Assembly: GCA_965202795.1 (NCBI GenBank)
Contig: OZ241848.1
Coordinates: 868,001-932,000 of the forward strand
Direction: 5' to 3'
DNA length: 64,000 bases
DNA from: JACOND01 sp965202795
Lineage (GTDB): Bacteria; Bdellovibrionota; Bdellovibrionia; Bdellovibrionales; UBA1609
Shown here piece after piece: positions 19,635 through 28,101 of the stretch. The position numbers and the translations under genes were made by a program. Within the stretch, counting starts at the first letter, position 1, and the number at the start of each line of letters is the position of its first letter. The notes under the pieces were generated by a model. That model was not told where the DNA came from. It did no database searches and saw nothing but the letters and a program-made list of their open reading frames with translations.

Positions 19635-20939
19635 GTGGTTGTGGTTATGGGGACAACCCAAAGCTTTATTCAGCAAAAGATCAGCCTTCTGGCCCTGGAA
19701 AAGCGGATCGCGCGGATGGAAGTCAATCGGCGGGGCGCGGACGGCGCGCAGCTGTTTATGGGGAAGGCATGGGACTGCAAAAACACGCTGAAGGGGAAAA
19801 ACTTAAGCGGCAGCTCCGGGGACGCCAAAAGAGCCTTTGAGATTGCAGCCATAAAGGACAGCGCCGCCGCGCCGGCCACAGTTTGGGACTTTTCCAAGAA
19901 TGCCGCCGGGGAATTAACACACAGCGCCACAAAGGAAAGGCTGAAAAGCATTGGAATAGACAAGTTTGAAAAGCTGGAGTTTGTCTATAAGACAGCAAAT
20001 CCCGCAGAAGGCCGGATTGTTTTATCATCCAGGACAAGCATTCAGGGCCATCTGGAAAGATCAAATCCCGGCATTGTTTGGGAGCTTTCCGGGATTAAGA
20101 TTGAGGCCAAGGCGGCGGAAACCGGCCCCCCGGCTTTGGCCGCCGGCGATCGGGTCACGGTCTGCAGCTTCAAGCCATTTAAAGAGCCATGCGGCCCCGG
20201 AGTGGCGGGCGCGCCTCATAGTAACGGCGGGGGCTTTGTGGCGGCCACGGCAAAGGCGACCGTTGACGCCACAGCTTTTATAGGGCCGGACGCCGCGGTT
20301 TGCGGCGCGCCGCATGTTACTCAAAATGCGCGGGTTTCCGGCCATGCAAAAGTTTATGAATCAGCGAAGGTTTATAGCAATGCAAAGGTTTATGGCCATG
20401 CGGAAATTTACGGCAATGCAAAGGTTTATCAATCAGCAAGGGTTTATGGCAATGCAAAGGTTTATGGCCATGCGCATGTTCGGGAATACAGCCGGGTTTA
20501 TGAAGACGCGCGGGTTTATGGCTATACAGAGATAGTCGGAAATGCAAGGGTTTATGGCAATGCAAAGCTTCAGGGCAATGACAGCTCAAAGTTTCTATAT
20601 GTTGCTGAAAGAGCAAAGATTCATGAAGACGCAGAAATTTACGGCTCTGCGCAAATCAGAAACCGAGCGGAGGTCCACGGCAATGCGGCGGTTACTGACA
20701 GCGCAATAATTAAGAGCCAGGCAAGGCTTTGGGGCAATGCAAGGATTAACAGGAACGCGCAGGTTTTTGGCAGCGCGTCGGTTTGGGGCCAGACGAGGGT
20801 TTCGAACCAGGCGAAGGTTTTTGGCAATGCTAAAGTTCATGGCAATGCGGAGATTTCCGGCAATGCGAAGGTTTTTGGCAATGCGAATGTATGTTTTGGA
20901 ACACACACCGGCGGAGATATAGCAGGAAATTGCTCTTGA
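19635..20939 (+). CDS. pilin-like beta-helix surface protein 4 (phase OFF as assembled)
   Basis: Open body of a TC-tract gene; the ON product would start at ATG 19451 and have about 495 residues. The coordinates start at a GTG within the hydrophobic helix and are a minimum. Upstream in the same frame lies GFSLLGALAGAAIG. The conserved domain (FMGKAWDCKNTLKGKN, ATVWDFSKNAAGELTH, DKFEKLEFVYK) is close to that of the ON copy. It is followed by AFIGPDAAVCG, about 33 hexapeptides (GNAKVY, GHAEIY, GSAQIR) and the cap VCFGTHTGGDIAGNCS. Expression should occur only in cells whose tract length restores the frame. Confidence 0.76.
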   Translation: MVVVMGTTQSFIQQKISLLALEKRIARMEVNRRGADGAQLFMGKAWDCKNTLKGKNLSGSSGDAKRAFEIAAIKDSAAAPATVWDFSKNAAGELTHSATKERLKSIGIDKFEKLEFVYKTANPAEGRIVLSSRTSIQGHLERSNPGIVWELSGIKIEAKAAETGPPALAAGDRVTVCSFKPFKEPCGPGVAGAPHSNGGGFVAATAKATVDATAFIGPDAAVCGAPHVTQNARVSGHAKVYESAKVYSNAKVYGHAEIYGNAKVYQSARVYGNAKVYGHAHVREYSRVYEDARVYGYTEIVGNARVYGNAKLQGNDSSKFLYVAERAKIHEDAEIYGSAQIRNRAEVHGNAAVTDSAIIKSQARLWGNARINRNAQVFGSASVWGQTRVSNQAKVFGNAKVHGNAEISGNAKVFGNANVCFGTHTGGDIAGNCS

Positions 20940-21168
20940 GGCAATGCCCGAAAAAAACCTTTGAATTTTATGTGGCAGCGGGGCCGCCTTTGAGCGGCGC
21001 GGGGGCTTTCCTCTTTAAAATTTTCGCCATTAGTCCAATTCACCCCAGGGGAAAATCTGGAGGGTTTTTGTGTTTTTGATTTTTTGAAAATCCGCGGCGG
21101 TTTCAGCTGCCAAAAAAAGCGCCCCGGCGGCCTGGACTAATGGGTTGATCCGAGAGATGGCGGCGGGG
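20940..21168. other. intergenic, possible terminator region
   Basis: Contains GCCGCCTTTGAGCGGC followed by a GC-rich and then T-rich stretch near 20985-21020, a possible terminator of the beta-helix gene. No gene is recognised. Confidence 0.4.
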
Positions 21169-21262
21169 GCGCCCCCTCGCTCGCTACCCCCCGCAAAAAC
21201 TTAAGGACTCTGGAAAATTCTCAAGGCTTGAGACAGTCCGCCCCCCGGCGGGCCTTGAAATC
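21169..21262. repeat. ~100-bp repeat A, copy 2, with 7-bp inverted repeat
   Basis: Copy of 17702-17803. Here the inverted repeat at 21219-21233 is TCTCAAGGCTTGAGA, a perfect 7-bp dyad around one base. This symmetric version is the best clue that the family of sites is a binding site for a dimeric regulator. Confidence 0.5.
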
Positions 21263-21410
21263 CGGCCCCCGCCCGGCCCGCGGGGGCTGGCGGGTCTGTT
21301 AGGCCCCCGGCCCCTCCATCGCGGGGCCAGCGCATACAGAGCGCCCCGCTCCGGCGATGCGCCCTGGCTCTGCCGGGGGAGGCCGGCGCGGGCAAAGCAC
21401 CTCCAAGATT
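21263..21410. repeat. GC-rich intergenic repeat B, copy 3 (truncated)
   Basis: Matches copies 1 and 2 up to GGGCAAAGCACCTCCAAGATT, then diverges about 110 bases before hppD. Confidence 0.55.
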
Positions 21411-21522
21411 CTTATCAGCCTCCAGGGGTTGTGGAGGCTCTGGCCGGCAGCGCCGGGCCGGCCTGGAAAGGCGCCGGGCCGGCCTTGCAAAATCCGCTCC
21501 GCTGTGGCAGAATTATCAGGCA

Positions 21523-22575
21523 GTGAGCGCAAAAAACCCTATCGCCTTAAACGGCATAGACTTTATAGAATACGCAAGCCCTGATCCAGAGGGGCTGAAA
21601 AGCCTGTTTCTTCAGCTGGGCTTTGCGGAAAGGGCAGTCCATCGGGAAAAGCCCGTCCATCTGTTTCAGCAGGGGGCCTGCCGCTTTGTTGTGAATGAGC
21701 AAAAGGGCGGCTTTGCCGAGGGTTTTTCCAAAAGCCATGGCGGGCCGTCGGTCTGCGCCCTGGGCTTTCAGACGGACATTCCCGCAGCCCAGGCTCTGGA
21801 GCTGGCCTTGGCCCGCGGAGCCAAAGCGGCGCCGCCAGACCCCGAAAGCCACAGCTTCCCCGCCATAGAGGGCGTTGGCGGATCTTTGATTTATTTTGTT
21901 GATGATTATGGCGGAGGCGCCAGCCACTGGACAAAAAAATTTCGCTTCCATAAAGCTTTGCCGGGGAAGGGCGCGGGCCTGCTCTCCATCGATCACCTGA
22001 CAAACAATGTTGAAAGCGGAAAGCTTGAGCATTGGCGCGCTTTTTACGAGGAGATTTTTGGCTTCACCGAGAGGCGGTATTTTGACATTCGCGGGGCGAA
22101 AACCGGGCTGATCTCCAAAGTGATGCGCTCGCCCGGCGGCGGCATAACCATCCCCATTAACGAGCCTTCGCCGGATGAAATGGGCAAAAAATCCCAAATT
22201 CAGGAGTATCTGGAGGAATACAAAGGGGCCGGCGTCCAGCACATCGCCCTGCTGACGGAGGATATTGTCTCAGCAGTCAGCGGGCTGAGGGCCGGCGGCC
22301 TCCGGTTTTTAGATGTCCCGGACACCTACTATGAGGATTTAAAAAGCCGGGTTCCGCTGATCAAAGAGGGCCTCAGCAGCCTGCGGCAAAACCGCATTCT
22401 GGCTGACGGGGATCGGGAGGGCTATCTGCTTCAGATTTTCACGAAAAATGTCATCGGCCCGGTTTTTTATGAGATCATCCAGCGCCGCAGCCACGAGGGC
22501 TTTGGCGAGGGGAATTTTCAGGCTCTTTTTGACGCCATAGAGCGGGATCAAATCCAAAGGGGCTACATCAAATAA
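21523..22575 (+). CDS. hppD: 4-hydroxyphenylpyruvate dioxygenase
   Basis: 350 residues from a GTG start. Non-haem iron enzyme that converts 4-hydroxyphenylpyruvate to homogentisate in tyrosine breakdown. Two glyoxalase-fold halves are visible. The C-terminal half carries the iron ligands: His in SIDHLTNNV, His in GVQHIALLTEDI, and Glu in PVFYEIIQRRSHEGFGEGNF. The last is also the substrate-proximal C-terminal motif of the family. Length is typical. It stands alone, with no tyrosine-pathway gene adjacent. A second, truncated copy of its last ~80 codons lies at 27853-28101. Confidence 0.93.
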   Translation: MSAKNPIALNGIDFIEYASPDPEGLKSLFLQLGFAERAVHREKPVHLFQQGACRFVVNEQKGGFAEGFSKSHGGPSVCALGFQTDIPAAQALELALARGAKAAPPDPESHSFPAIEGVGGSLIYFVDDYGGGASHWTKKFRFHKALPGKGAGLLSIDHLTNNVESGKLEHWRAFYEEIFGFTERRYFDIRGAKTGLISKVMRSPGGGITIPINEPSPDEMGKKSQIQEYLEEYKGAGVQHIALLTEDIVSAVSGLRAGGLRFLDVPDTYYEDLKSRVPLIKEGLSSLRQNRILADGDREGYLLQIFTKNVIGPVFYEIIQRRSHEGFGEGNFQALFDAIERDQIQRGYIK

Positions 22576-22698
22576 GAGGTTTTGGCCGGAAAAGACAGGT
22601 TTCGGGGAAAACAGCCGAAAAAGAGGTTGACTCCCTTAAATCGCTGGCGCATAGTGGGGGGAGAAAGAGGGAGCAAACAGTTTCTGCGGGAGGGAGTT

Positions 22699-23499
22699 AT
22701 GCTTAAAGCTTTTGTAATCATATTTTCCGTTTTTGTCTCCGGCTCAGCCTGGGGCTATGCCAAGGCTTCCGGCGCCTTGCCTGAAGAAGATCCATTGAAA
22801 CAGCTGGCAAATGCCGCGGACTGGCCGGTTCATGCTGCTGAAGGCCCCGGACAGCTTCCCTGGAGGGTTTATGCCGCTCAAGGCCCTGGACATCAGGGCT
22901 GGCATATTCAGGTCAATGCCGCGGACTGGCCGGTTCATGCTGCTGAAGGCCCCGGACAGCTTCCCTGGAGGGTTTATGCCGCAGGCCCTGGACAGCAGGG
23001 CTGGCATATTCAGGTCAATGCCGCGGACTGGCCGGTTCATGCTGCTGAAGGCCCTGGACAGCTTCCCTGGAGGGTTTATGCCGCTCAAGGCCCTGGACAT
23101 CAGGGCTGGCATATTCAGGTCAATGCTGCGGACTGGCCGGTTCATGCTGCTGAAGGCCCTGGACAGCTTCCCTGGAGGGTTTATGCCGCTCAAGGCCCTG
23201 GACATCAGGGCTGGCATATTCAGGTCAATGCTGCGGACTGGCCGGTTCATGCTGCTGAAGGCCCCGGACAGCTTCCCTGGAGGGTTTATGCCGCTCAAGG
23301 CCCTGGAGCTTCCCTGGCGGATTCAGCTGAAGAGCAGCCGCGTTCAGAGGAGGAGCCTGCTTTGCAGGCTTTAAAATCCGCCATAGAAAGAGCAGCAGGC
23401 TCTCAGGATTTTTTCCGCCGGGACGCGGATATTATATTTGTGATCGTCACGGAGGACGACTTCCCAGAAACTGATCCCGGCAAGACGGCCGTCCATTAA
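22699..23499 (+). CDS. secreted protein with 35-residue tandem repeats
   Basis: 266 residues from ATG 22699, with GGAGGGAG upstream. A Sec signal peptide (MLKAFVIIFSVFVSGSAWG) is followed from about residue 37 by nearly five copies of a 35-residue unit. The unit contains NAADWPVHAAEGPGQLPW, then RVYAAQGPGHQG and WHIQV; one copy lacks one residue. It is rich in Trp, His, Gly and Pro with regularly spaced aromatic residues. The C-terminal tail (about 60 residues) is acidic and unrelated. I do not recognise the family. The next gene on the same strand encodes the interrupted lipoprotein, 42 bases away. Confidence 0.65.
   Translation: MLKAFVIIFSVFVSGSAWGYAKASGALPEEDPLKQLANAADWPVHAAEGPGQLPWRVYAAQGPGHQGWHIQVNAADWPVHAAEGPGQLPWRVYAAGPGQQGWHIQVNAADWPVHAAEGPGQLPWRVYAAQGPGHQGWHIQVNAADWPVHAAEGPGQLPWRVYAAQGPGHQGWHIQVNAADWPVHAAEGPGQLPWRVYAAQGPGASLADSAEEQPRSEEEPALQALKSAIERAAGSQDFFRRDADIIFVIVTEDDFPETDPGKTAVH
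22808..23307 (+). repeat. 105-bp in-frame tandem repeat, about 4.8 copies
   Basis: Units of 105 bases (one of 102) with very few differences between copies, mainly silent changes such as GCCCCGG/GCCCTGG and GCCGCG/GCTGCG. This implies recent expansion or homogenisation. Copy number probably varies between strains. Confidence 0.8.
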
Positions 23500-23764
23500 G
23501 AGCATAGCGCCCGCAGCGCAAAAACCAAGGGAGGCTTTTATATGAAATATCCTATTTTGTTTTGCAGTCTGATTGCTTTTGCCGGCTGCGCCTCTTCTGC
23601 CTGGAACAAGCCCAAAAAAACCGCTGCAGGCGCCCCCTCGCAGACAAAAGAGCGCTCTTTAGCGGCAAAAGAGGGCAGAGAAATCGAATTGGAGCCTGGG
23701 AATTTTATATGTTTCTCGCTGCCTCAGGAGGGAGAGAAAAGCAGCGCTGCTTACTTTCAATATA

Positions 23765-24928
23765 TTAAGGAGTCCACAAATATTCTCCAATATTAGGACT
23801 AAGGTATAAAAAAATATTTTTTTTTATGTTATGAAAAAAAAAGTGTTGTTTTATTTTTATGTTATGATAATGTGGTTTTATGAAAGAAAATGACGCGAGA
23901 AAATTAGATCGGCAGTCACAAGAGACTTTGCGGATTCGTGGAGTGAAGGCTATTCATTCAGATGTGAAACCGAAGGAAGTGGCTAAGCTTTTGGGTGTTT
24001 CCCGGAGAACAGTAGATGAATGGATGGCTAGATATGCGAATGGCGGCTGGGATAATTTAAAAAGAAGAAAAGCTCCAGGCCGCCCTCCTATTCTTAAAAC
24101 GCATCAATTGAAGTGGATTTATGAAACAGTAACCAAAGACCCTCAACAATTAAAGTTTCCTTTTGCTTTATGGACTCGGAGGCGGGTTCAGGAGGCTATA
24201 AAATTGAAATATGGGACTGAGGTTAGCATTACAACTGTGGGCCGTGTAATGAGCCTTTTGGGTTTGACTTGTCAGAAGCCGCTGCGCAAGGCTTATGAGC
24301 AAAACCCATCTCTTGTCAAGAAGTGGCAGAAAAAAGAATTTCCAAATATAAAGAAGTTAGCTAAAAGGGAGGGGGCGCAAATTTATTTTGGCGATGAGTC
24401 TGGTTTGCGGTCAGATTATCATAGCGGGACGACTTGGGCTCCTAAAGGGAGGACTCCGGTGGTGAAGAGTACGGGCAGGCGTTTTAGCTTAAATATGATT
24501 TCAGCTATTTCTTCTAAAGGCGGCATGAGATTTATGACTGTAAGGGGCGGTGTTACGGGGAAGGTGTTTATTTCATTTTTAAAGCGGCTGATTTTGGATG
24601 TGAGCGGGCCTGTTTATTTGATTGTGGATGGTCATCCTGTGCATAAGTCAAAGAGGGTGCGTGAGTTTGTGGAATCGACGGAGGGCATGCTGAAGTTATT
24701 TTATCTTCCGCCATATGCTCCTGATTTGAATCCAGATGAATTGGTTTGGAATCATTTAAAATGTCATTATATTGGAAAATTATGTATAAGAACAGGAGAG
24801 GAGCTTCAGAAAAAGACTACTCATTACTTAAAATCTTTGCAAAGAAAACCTGATATTATTAGAGGTTTCTTTTTAAAACCTTCTTTAAGATATATTATAA
24901 AATGAGAGAATATTTATGAACTCCTTAA
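23765..24928 (+). mobile_element. IS630-family insertion sequence
   Basis: Terminal inverted repeats of about 26 bases: left TTAAGGAGTCCACAAATATT, right (reverse complement) TTAAGGAGTTCATAAATATT, flanked on each side by TA at 23763-23764 and 24929-24930. TA duplication is the hallmark of IS630/Tc1-mariner elements. The element is clearly more AT-rich than its surroundings, and the disrupted gene is otherwise intact, so insertion looks recent. Confidence 0.93.
23880..24905 (+). CDS. IS630-family transposase
   Basis: 341 residues, a single uninterrupted frame. An N-terminal helix-turn-helix (PKEVAKLLGVSRRTVDEWMARY, about residues 31-52) and a basic linker with GRPP precede the catalytic DDE domain: Asp in GDESG (about 171), Asp in LIVDGHPVHKSKR (about 250), and Glu in DLNPDELVWNHLK (about 288). 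All three acidic residues are present, so the enzyme may be active. It acts on the inverted repeats at 23765 and 24928. Confidence 0.93.
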   Translation: MKENDARKLDRQSQETLRIRGVKAIHSDVKPKEVAKLLGVSRRTVDEWMARYANGGWDNLKRRKAPGRPPILKTHQLKWIYETVTKDPQQLKFPFALWTRRRVQEAIKLKYGTEVSITTVGRVMSLLGLTCQKPLRKAYEQNPSLVKKWQKKEFPNIKKLAKREGAQIYFGDESGLRSDYHSGTTWAPKGRTPVVKSTGRRFSLNMISAISSKGGMRFMTVRGGVTGKVFISFLKRLILDVSGPVYLIVDGHPVHKSKRVREFVESTEGMLKLFYLPPYAPDLNPDELVWNHLKCHYIGKLCIRTGEELQKKTTHYLKSLQRKPDIIRGFFLKPSLRYIIK

Positions 24929-25291
24929 TAACAGAGGCGGCCGCCATTCATGGCCTGCTTATGTTCATGACCAGATAACTGACGCGCTTGTCAGCGCATG
25001 CAATCCAAATAAAGCTTTTTCCTTTGCGCCGCGATTAGACAGACAAAGGATCTTTGACCCCCTCAGTTCCGGCCCTGCGGTTGTCGCATGCTGTGTTGCA
25101 AAATAAAAGCGCTGAGGCATTGAGCCTTCCGCCGGCGTCTGAAAAATTTTTTTTGAAAACTGGGTTTTTGGGCTTGTTTAATCTCTTCGGGTTTAATCTG
25201 GCCGGCCGCGCTATAAGCCCCTGCCAGGGGGAAACATGCTCTCTTTTCTATGGCTTAAATTTGCGGGGCTGAAGCTCAAGGGGCGGGCATT

Positions 25292-26515
25292 TTGTCTGAT
25301 TTCTGCCTGCTCGCTCCTTGCGCGCCCCCCTCTCAAGGTTTTTCTGCGGATTTTCGGGCTTTTTCTTCCCATGAGACCCTGCTTGCTCAAGCGGTATGGA
25401 GGATAGAAAACTATTACAACAATAAAGCGGGGACAGGTTTCTTTATAGAAATGGAAACAGAATTCGGCCCGGCGCTGTATTTTGTCACCAATTTTCATGT
25501 CATGCGGGGGATGTGGGGAAGAAGCGATATAAGCGTTTCTTCTTACAAGATTTTCTTGTCCCAAAGAACAGGATATGGGGAGGGCAGTCCAGGCGGCTGG
25601 CGGAGGAAGAAAGCTCCGATCCGGAGGGTTTTTGCCTCCGCCCTGTATGACTTGGCTCTTTTAGAAATGTCTGAGGATTTTCCAAGCCGCAGGCTGGAGC
25701 TCAGAACAGATCCTCTCTCTCCGTATGAGCGCGTTTTCTCTATAGGATATCCTAGAGGCCGCCTGAGAAAGATAAGCCAAAAGCAGTCATTTTTAACCGG
25801 CTCTTATTTAAACCTGACAGGAGACAGCTTGGGAGAAAGCTTAATATTTAAAACTGAAGAGCTGGAGTTTCCCGATGACGGCGCTTCTCTGCTGATATCT
25901 AAAACTAAAAAGCCGGCGGCGCTTTTGGGCGCCAGCGGCTCTCCGGTTTTTGATCAAAAAGGAAAAGCTGCCGGCATTGCCTATGCCGTCGTCTATTCAA
26001 AACTTTTCAGCTTCAATGCCAGCCCCATGATGATAGCGGCGCCAGCGCGGCGCTTGCAAAAAATCTTAAGCAGCTCCGCCGGCGTGGAATGCCCTCATTT
26101 TATTTCTGCGGCAAATTGCGCGGACAGGGCCATCAATAATCTTGAGCGCCTGGCCGCTCAAGGCCCGGCGGCAGTTAAATTGACACTGGCTCTTGAGCTT
26201 GAAGAATGGGCTGAGGGATGGAGGGAGAGGGATATGGAGCGGTCTAAAAAGTGGCTGATTAAGGCCGCAAAAGCAAACAATGCGCCTGCTCAGCAGCTTT
26301 TAGGGCATCATTATTTATTCGGCTCTCATTCAGTTTATAGAGACAGCGAAGAGGCCGGCCTCCGGCAGGCAGGCTATTGGTATTTGAGATATATTTTAAA
26401 TTATCCTCTGCCTTTTTTTCATTTTCAGGAAACTCGCGCCGGGAGCGGATCGGAAGGCTGGGAGGCGCGCGCTGAAAACGCGGTGGAGGATTGGGAAACG
26501 CTTCTTTCGCCCTGA
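25292..26515 (+). CDS. trypsin-like serine protease with C-terminal Sel1-like repeats
   Basis: About 407 residues. The catalytic triad is visible: His in FVTNFHVMRG (~70), Asp in YDLALLEM (~120), and Ser in LGASGSPVFDQKGKAAGIAY (~215), the GxSGSP form of the HtrA/DegP-like S1 family. No PDZ domain follows. The C-terminal ~140 residues are helical, with two Sel1/TPR-like units (SKKWLIKAAKANNAPAQQLLG and AGYWYLRYIL). The TTG at 25292 is the only usual start codon after an in-frame stop at 25256; no clean signal peptide follows it, so the start is uncertain. Substrate unknown. Confidence 0.75.
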   Translation: MSDFCLLAPCAPPSQGFSADFRAFSSHETLLAQAVWRIENYYNNKAGTGFFIEMETEFGPALYFVTNFHVMRGMWGRSDISVSSYKIFLSQRTGYGEGSPGGWRRKKAPIRRVFASALYDLALLEMSEDFPSRRLELRTDPLSPYERVFSIGYPRGRLRKISQKQSFLTGSYLNLTGDSLGESLIFKTEELEFPDDGASLLISKTKKPAALLGASGSPVFDQKGKAAGIAYAVVYSKLFSFNASPMMIAAPARRLQKILSSSAGVECPHFISAANCADRAINNLERLAAQGPAAVKLTLALELEEWAEGWRERDMERSKKWLIKAAKANNAPAQQLLGHHYLFGSHSVYRDSEEAGLRQAGYWYLRYILNYPLPFFHFQETRAGSGSEGWEARAENAVEDWETLLSP

Positions 26516-26649
26516 AGCCGCGGGCATGCGGCCAACGGGAAAAGCCGCGCTTTTTCCCTGCCGGCAGGCTAAAGCTCTTGAGCCGCGCAGGCTCGGATTT
26601 TTTGGCTTTAAGCTTTTGCCGCTGCGGCGGAAACCGCTCAGCTCAAGCG
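26516..26649. other. intergenic, nothing recognised
   Basis: GC-rich gap between the protease stop and the first 82-bp repeat unit. An AACCGCT/AGCGGTT dyad lies at about 26630-26651, next to the repeat start. Confidence 0.35.
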
Positions 26650-26791
26650 GTTCGGAAAAGATCTCCGATCCCATTCAAGGCAGGGGGCGGGCTGGCCGGC
26701 TCTGGGGGCTGGATTTCCCTTCAGGCTGCTGGTTCGGAAAAGATCTCCGATCCCATTCAAGGCAGGCAGCGGGCTGGCTGGCTCTGGGGGC
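26650..26791. repeat. 82-bp repeat, 1.7 units (left satellite of main array)
   Basis: Two units starting GTTCGGAAAAGATCTCCGAT at 26650 and 26732, the second cut off after ~60 bases. The same unit forms the large array at 28101-28948. The two arrays bracket a nuclease-like gene and an hppD fragment. Confidence 0.85.
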
Positions 26792-26796
26792 GGGGT

Positions 26797-27705
26797 TTAG
26801 CGCTTCCGAAGAGATCCCCGCTTTTTTGCGGCTGCTGAGGCTGCGGGGCCGAAAATTTTAGGCTTAAAGGCCTCCCTGTTTGTGATTTTGGCATTTTCGC
26901 CAGAGACCTTGATCGTAAACAAGCCGTTTCTCTGCGCGTAAATATCCGCGCCCTTTTGACACCTCAAAAACGCCATGCCGCCAAGAAGCCTTTTAGCGCT
27001 TCCAGAAACCGCGAGAGAATGCCTGCTCAGAATATCCAGGTAATCATCAACATCTTTTACAGATAAATATGTCTTAACCTCCACTGCGACTCTCTCCTTT
27101 CCGTTTCTGGCCAAAAGATCGATCTCGCAAACAGTTTCTTTTACAATTATCCCCTCGCTGTTAGGCCGGCGCTCATAAATTTTGGCGTTTGGATAAAGCG
27201 CATCAATATCTATGCCCCTTTTCAGAAGCTGATTGACTAAATTGCCCTCAACCAGATTTTCTACAAGGCGGCCCCACTGGTTGGTGAAAAGATTCTGCGC
27301 CGCCTTGATCTCTTTAGAGTTCATCTCCATTCTTTTGGAGGCCTCCCGAACGGCTTTTAAGGCTTCTTTAGCGGCGCTGGAGGCTTCTTTAGCGGCGCTG
27401 GAGGCTTCTTTAGCGGCTTGGGAGGCTTCTTTGGTGATTTTGGAGGCTTCCTTAATGGCTTTGGAGGTTTCTTTGGCATGCCGGTCAATGTCTTTCCGGG
27501 ATTTTTGTTGGCTGGCGGAAAGCTCTTTGATCATCTGGCTGGCATCCTTCAGCTGCCGGTCGGTGTCTTTGACCCGCCGGTCAAGGTCTTTCCGGCTTCT
27601 GGCTATTTCTTTAGCCATTTTCTGCCGATCTTTGGAAAGCCCCTTTAAAATGGCCCATATCTCTTTAGAGGGATGGGGCTTTTGAATAAGGTGTTTTTGA
27701 GGCAT
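26797..27705 (-). CDS. coiled-coil protein with PD-(D/E)XK nuclease-like domain (DUF3782-like), paralogue 1
   Basis: 302 residues. The N-terminal motif SKEIWAILKGLS precedes a ~110-residue coiled coil with repeats of EASSAAK/EASKITK type. A conserved domain then starts at NQWGRLVENLVEGNLVNQLL. Within it CEIDLLARNGKERVAVEVKT gives the E/D...EVK pattern of PD-(D/E)XK nucleases. FKPKIFG near the end is shared with the paralogue at 36767. The last residues lie next to the 82-bp repeat and look like an added tail. Such proteins are widespread but their targets are unknown. Confidence 0.7.
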   Translation of the reverse strand: MPQKHLIQKPHPSKEIWAILKGLSKDRQKMAKEIARSRKDLDRRVKDTDRQLKDASQMIKELSASQQKSRKDIDRHAKETSKAIKEASKITKEASQAAKEASSAAKEASSAAKEALKAVREASKRMEMNSKEIKAAQNLFTNQWGRLVENLVEGNLVNQLLKRGIDIDALYPNAKIYERRPNSEGIIVKETVCEIDLLARNGKERVAVEVKTYLSVKDVDDYLDILSRHSLAVSGSAKRLLGGMAFLRCQKGADIYAQRNGLFTIKVSGENAKITNREAFKPKIFGPAASAAAKKRGSLRKR

Positions 27706-27852
27706 TGCTGTTTCCTCCCGCAGGCAAGTATATCATAATCATAGCGCCTGTGTTTTGGGCTGTCAAACCAATTTTTTTTGGGGCTGGCGCCCCTAAACCC
27801 CGCGGTTTTAGGAGACGGGGCTTTTTTTTGCATCCGATTTTTGATTGCGGGC

Positions 27853-28101
27853 TGCTATGAGGATTTAAAAAGCCGTGGGCTTTTGATTAAAGAGAACATC
27901 AATGACCTGAGGCAAAACCGCATTCTGGCTGACGGGGATCGGGAGGGCTGCCTGCTTCAGATTTTCATAAAAAATGTCATCGGCTCGGGTTTTTATGAGA
28001 TCATCCAGCGCCGCAGCCACGAGGGCTTTGGCGAGGGGAATTTTCAAGCTCTTTTTGACGCCATAGAGCGGGACCAAATCCAAAGGGGCTGCATCAAATA
28101 G
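27853..28101 (+). pseudogene. duplicated 3' fragment of hppD
   Basis: From CTATGAGGATTTAAAAAGCC to the stop, this matches the last ~80 codons of hppD (22329-22575), with scattered changes. It keeps FYEIIQRRSHEGFGEGNF and ends GCIK-stop where hppD ends GYIK-stop. No start, N-terminal domain or histidine iron ligands are present, so it is not functional. The stop codon TAG is made by the first G of the 82-bp repeat array, which begins immediately after it. Confidence 0.88.

Larger units (their letters stand above)
23542..25106 (+). pseudogene. lipoprotein gene interrupted by IS630 insertion
   Basis: The frame starts at ATG 23542 (GGGAGGC upstream) with a lipoprotein signal peptide, MKYPILFCSLIAFAGC, cysteine at residue 16. 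It enters the insertion element at 23763 and stops shortly after at 23796. Removing the element and one copy of the TA duplication joins codon TAT (23761-23763) to AAC and gives a continuous frame through SWPAYVHDQITDALVSAC to TAA at 25104-25106, 132 residues in all. The intact protein would be a small outer-membrane or periplasmic lipoprotein of unknown role. As assembled only the first 74 codons plus a few from the element can be made. Confidence 0.85.

Noticed and set aside
22744..23298. Minus-strand and alternate-frame repeat proteins over the 105-bp repeats
   Set aside because: The unit length is divisible by three, so all frames repeat; only the 22699 frame has a signal peptide and ribosome-binding site.
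25054..25272. Possible 72-residue gene after the IS element
   Set aside because: It overlaps the 3' half of the interrupted lipoprotein in another frame and has no recognisable features.
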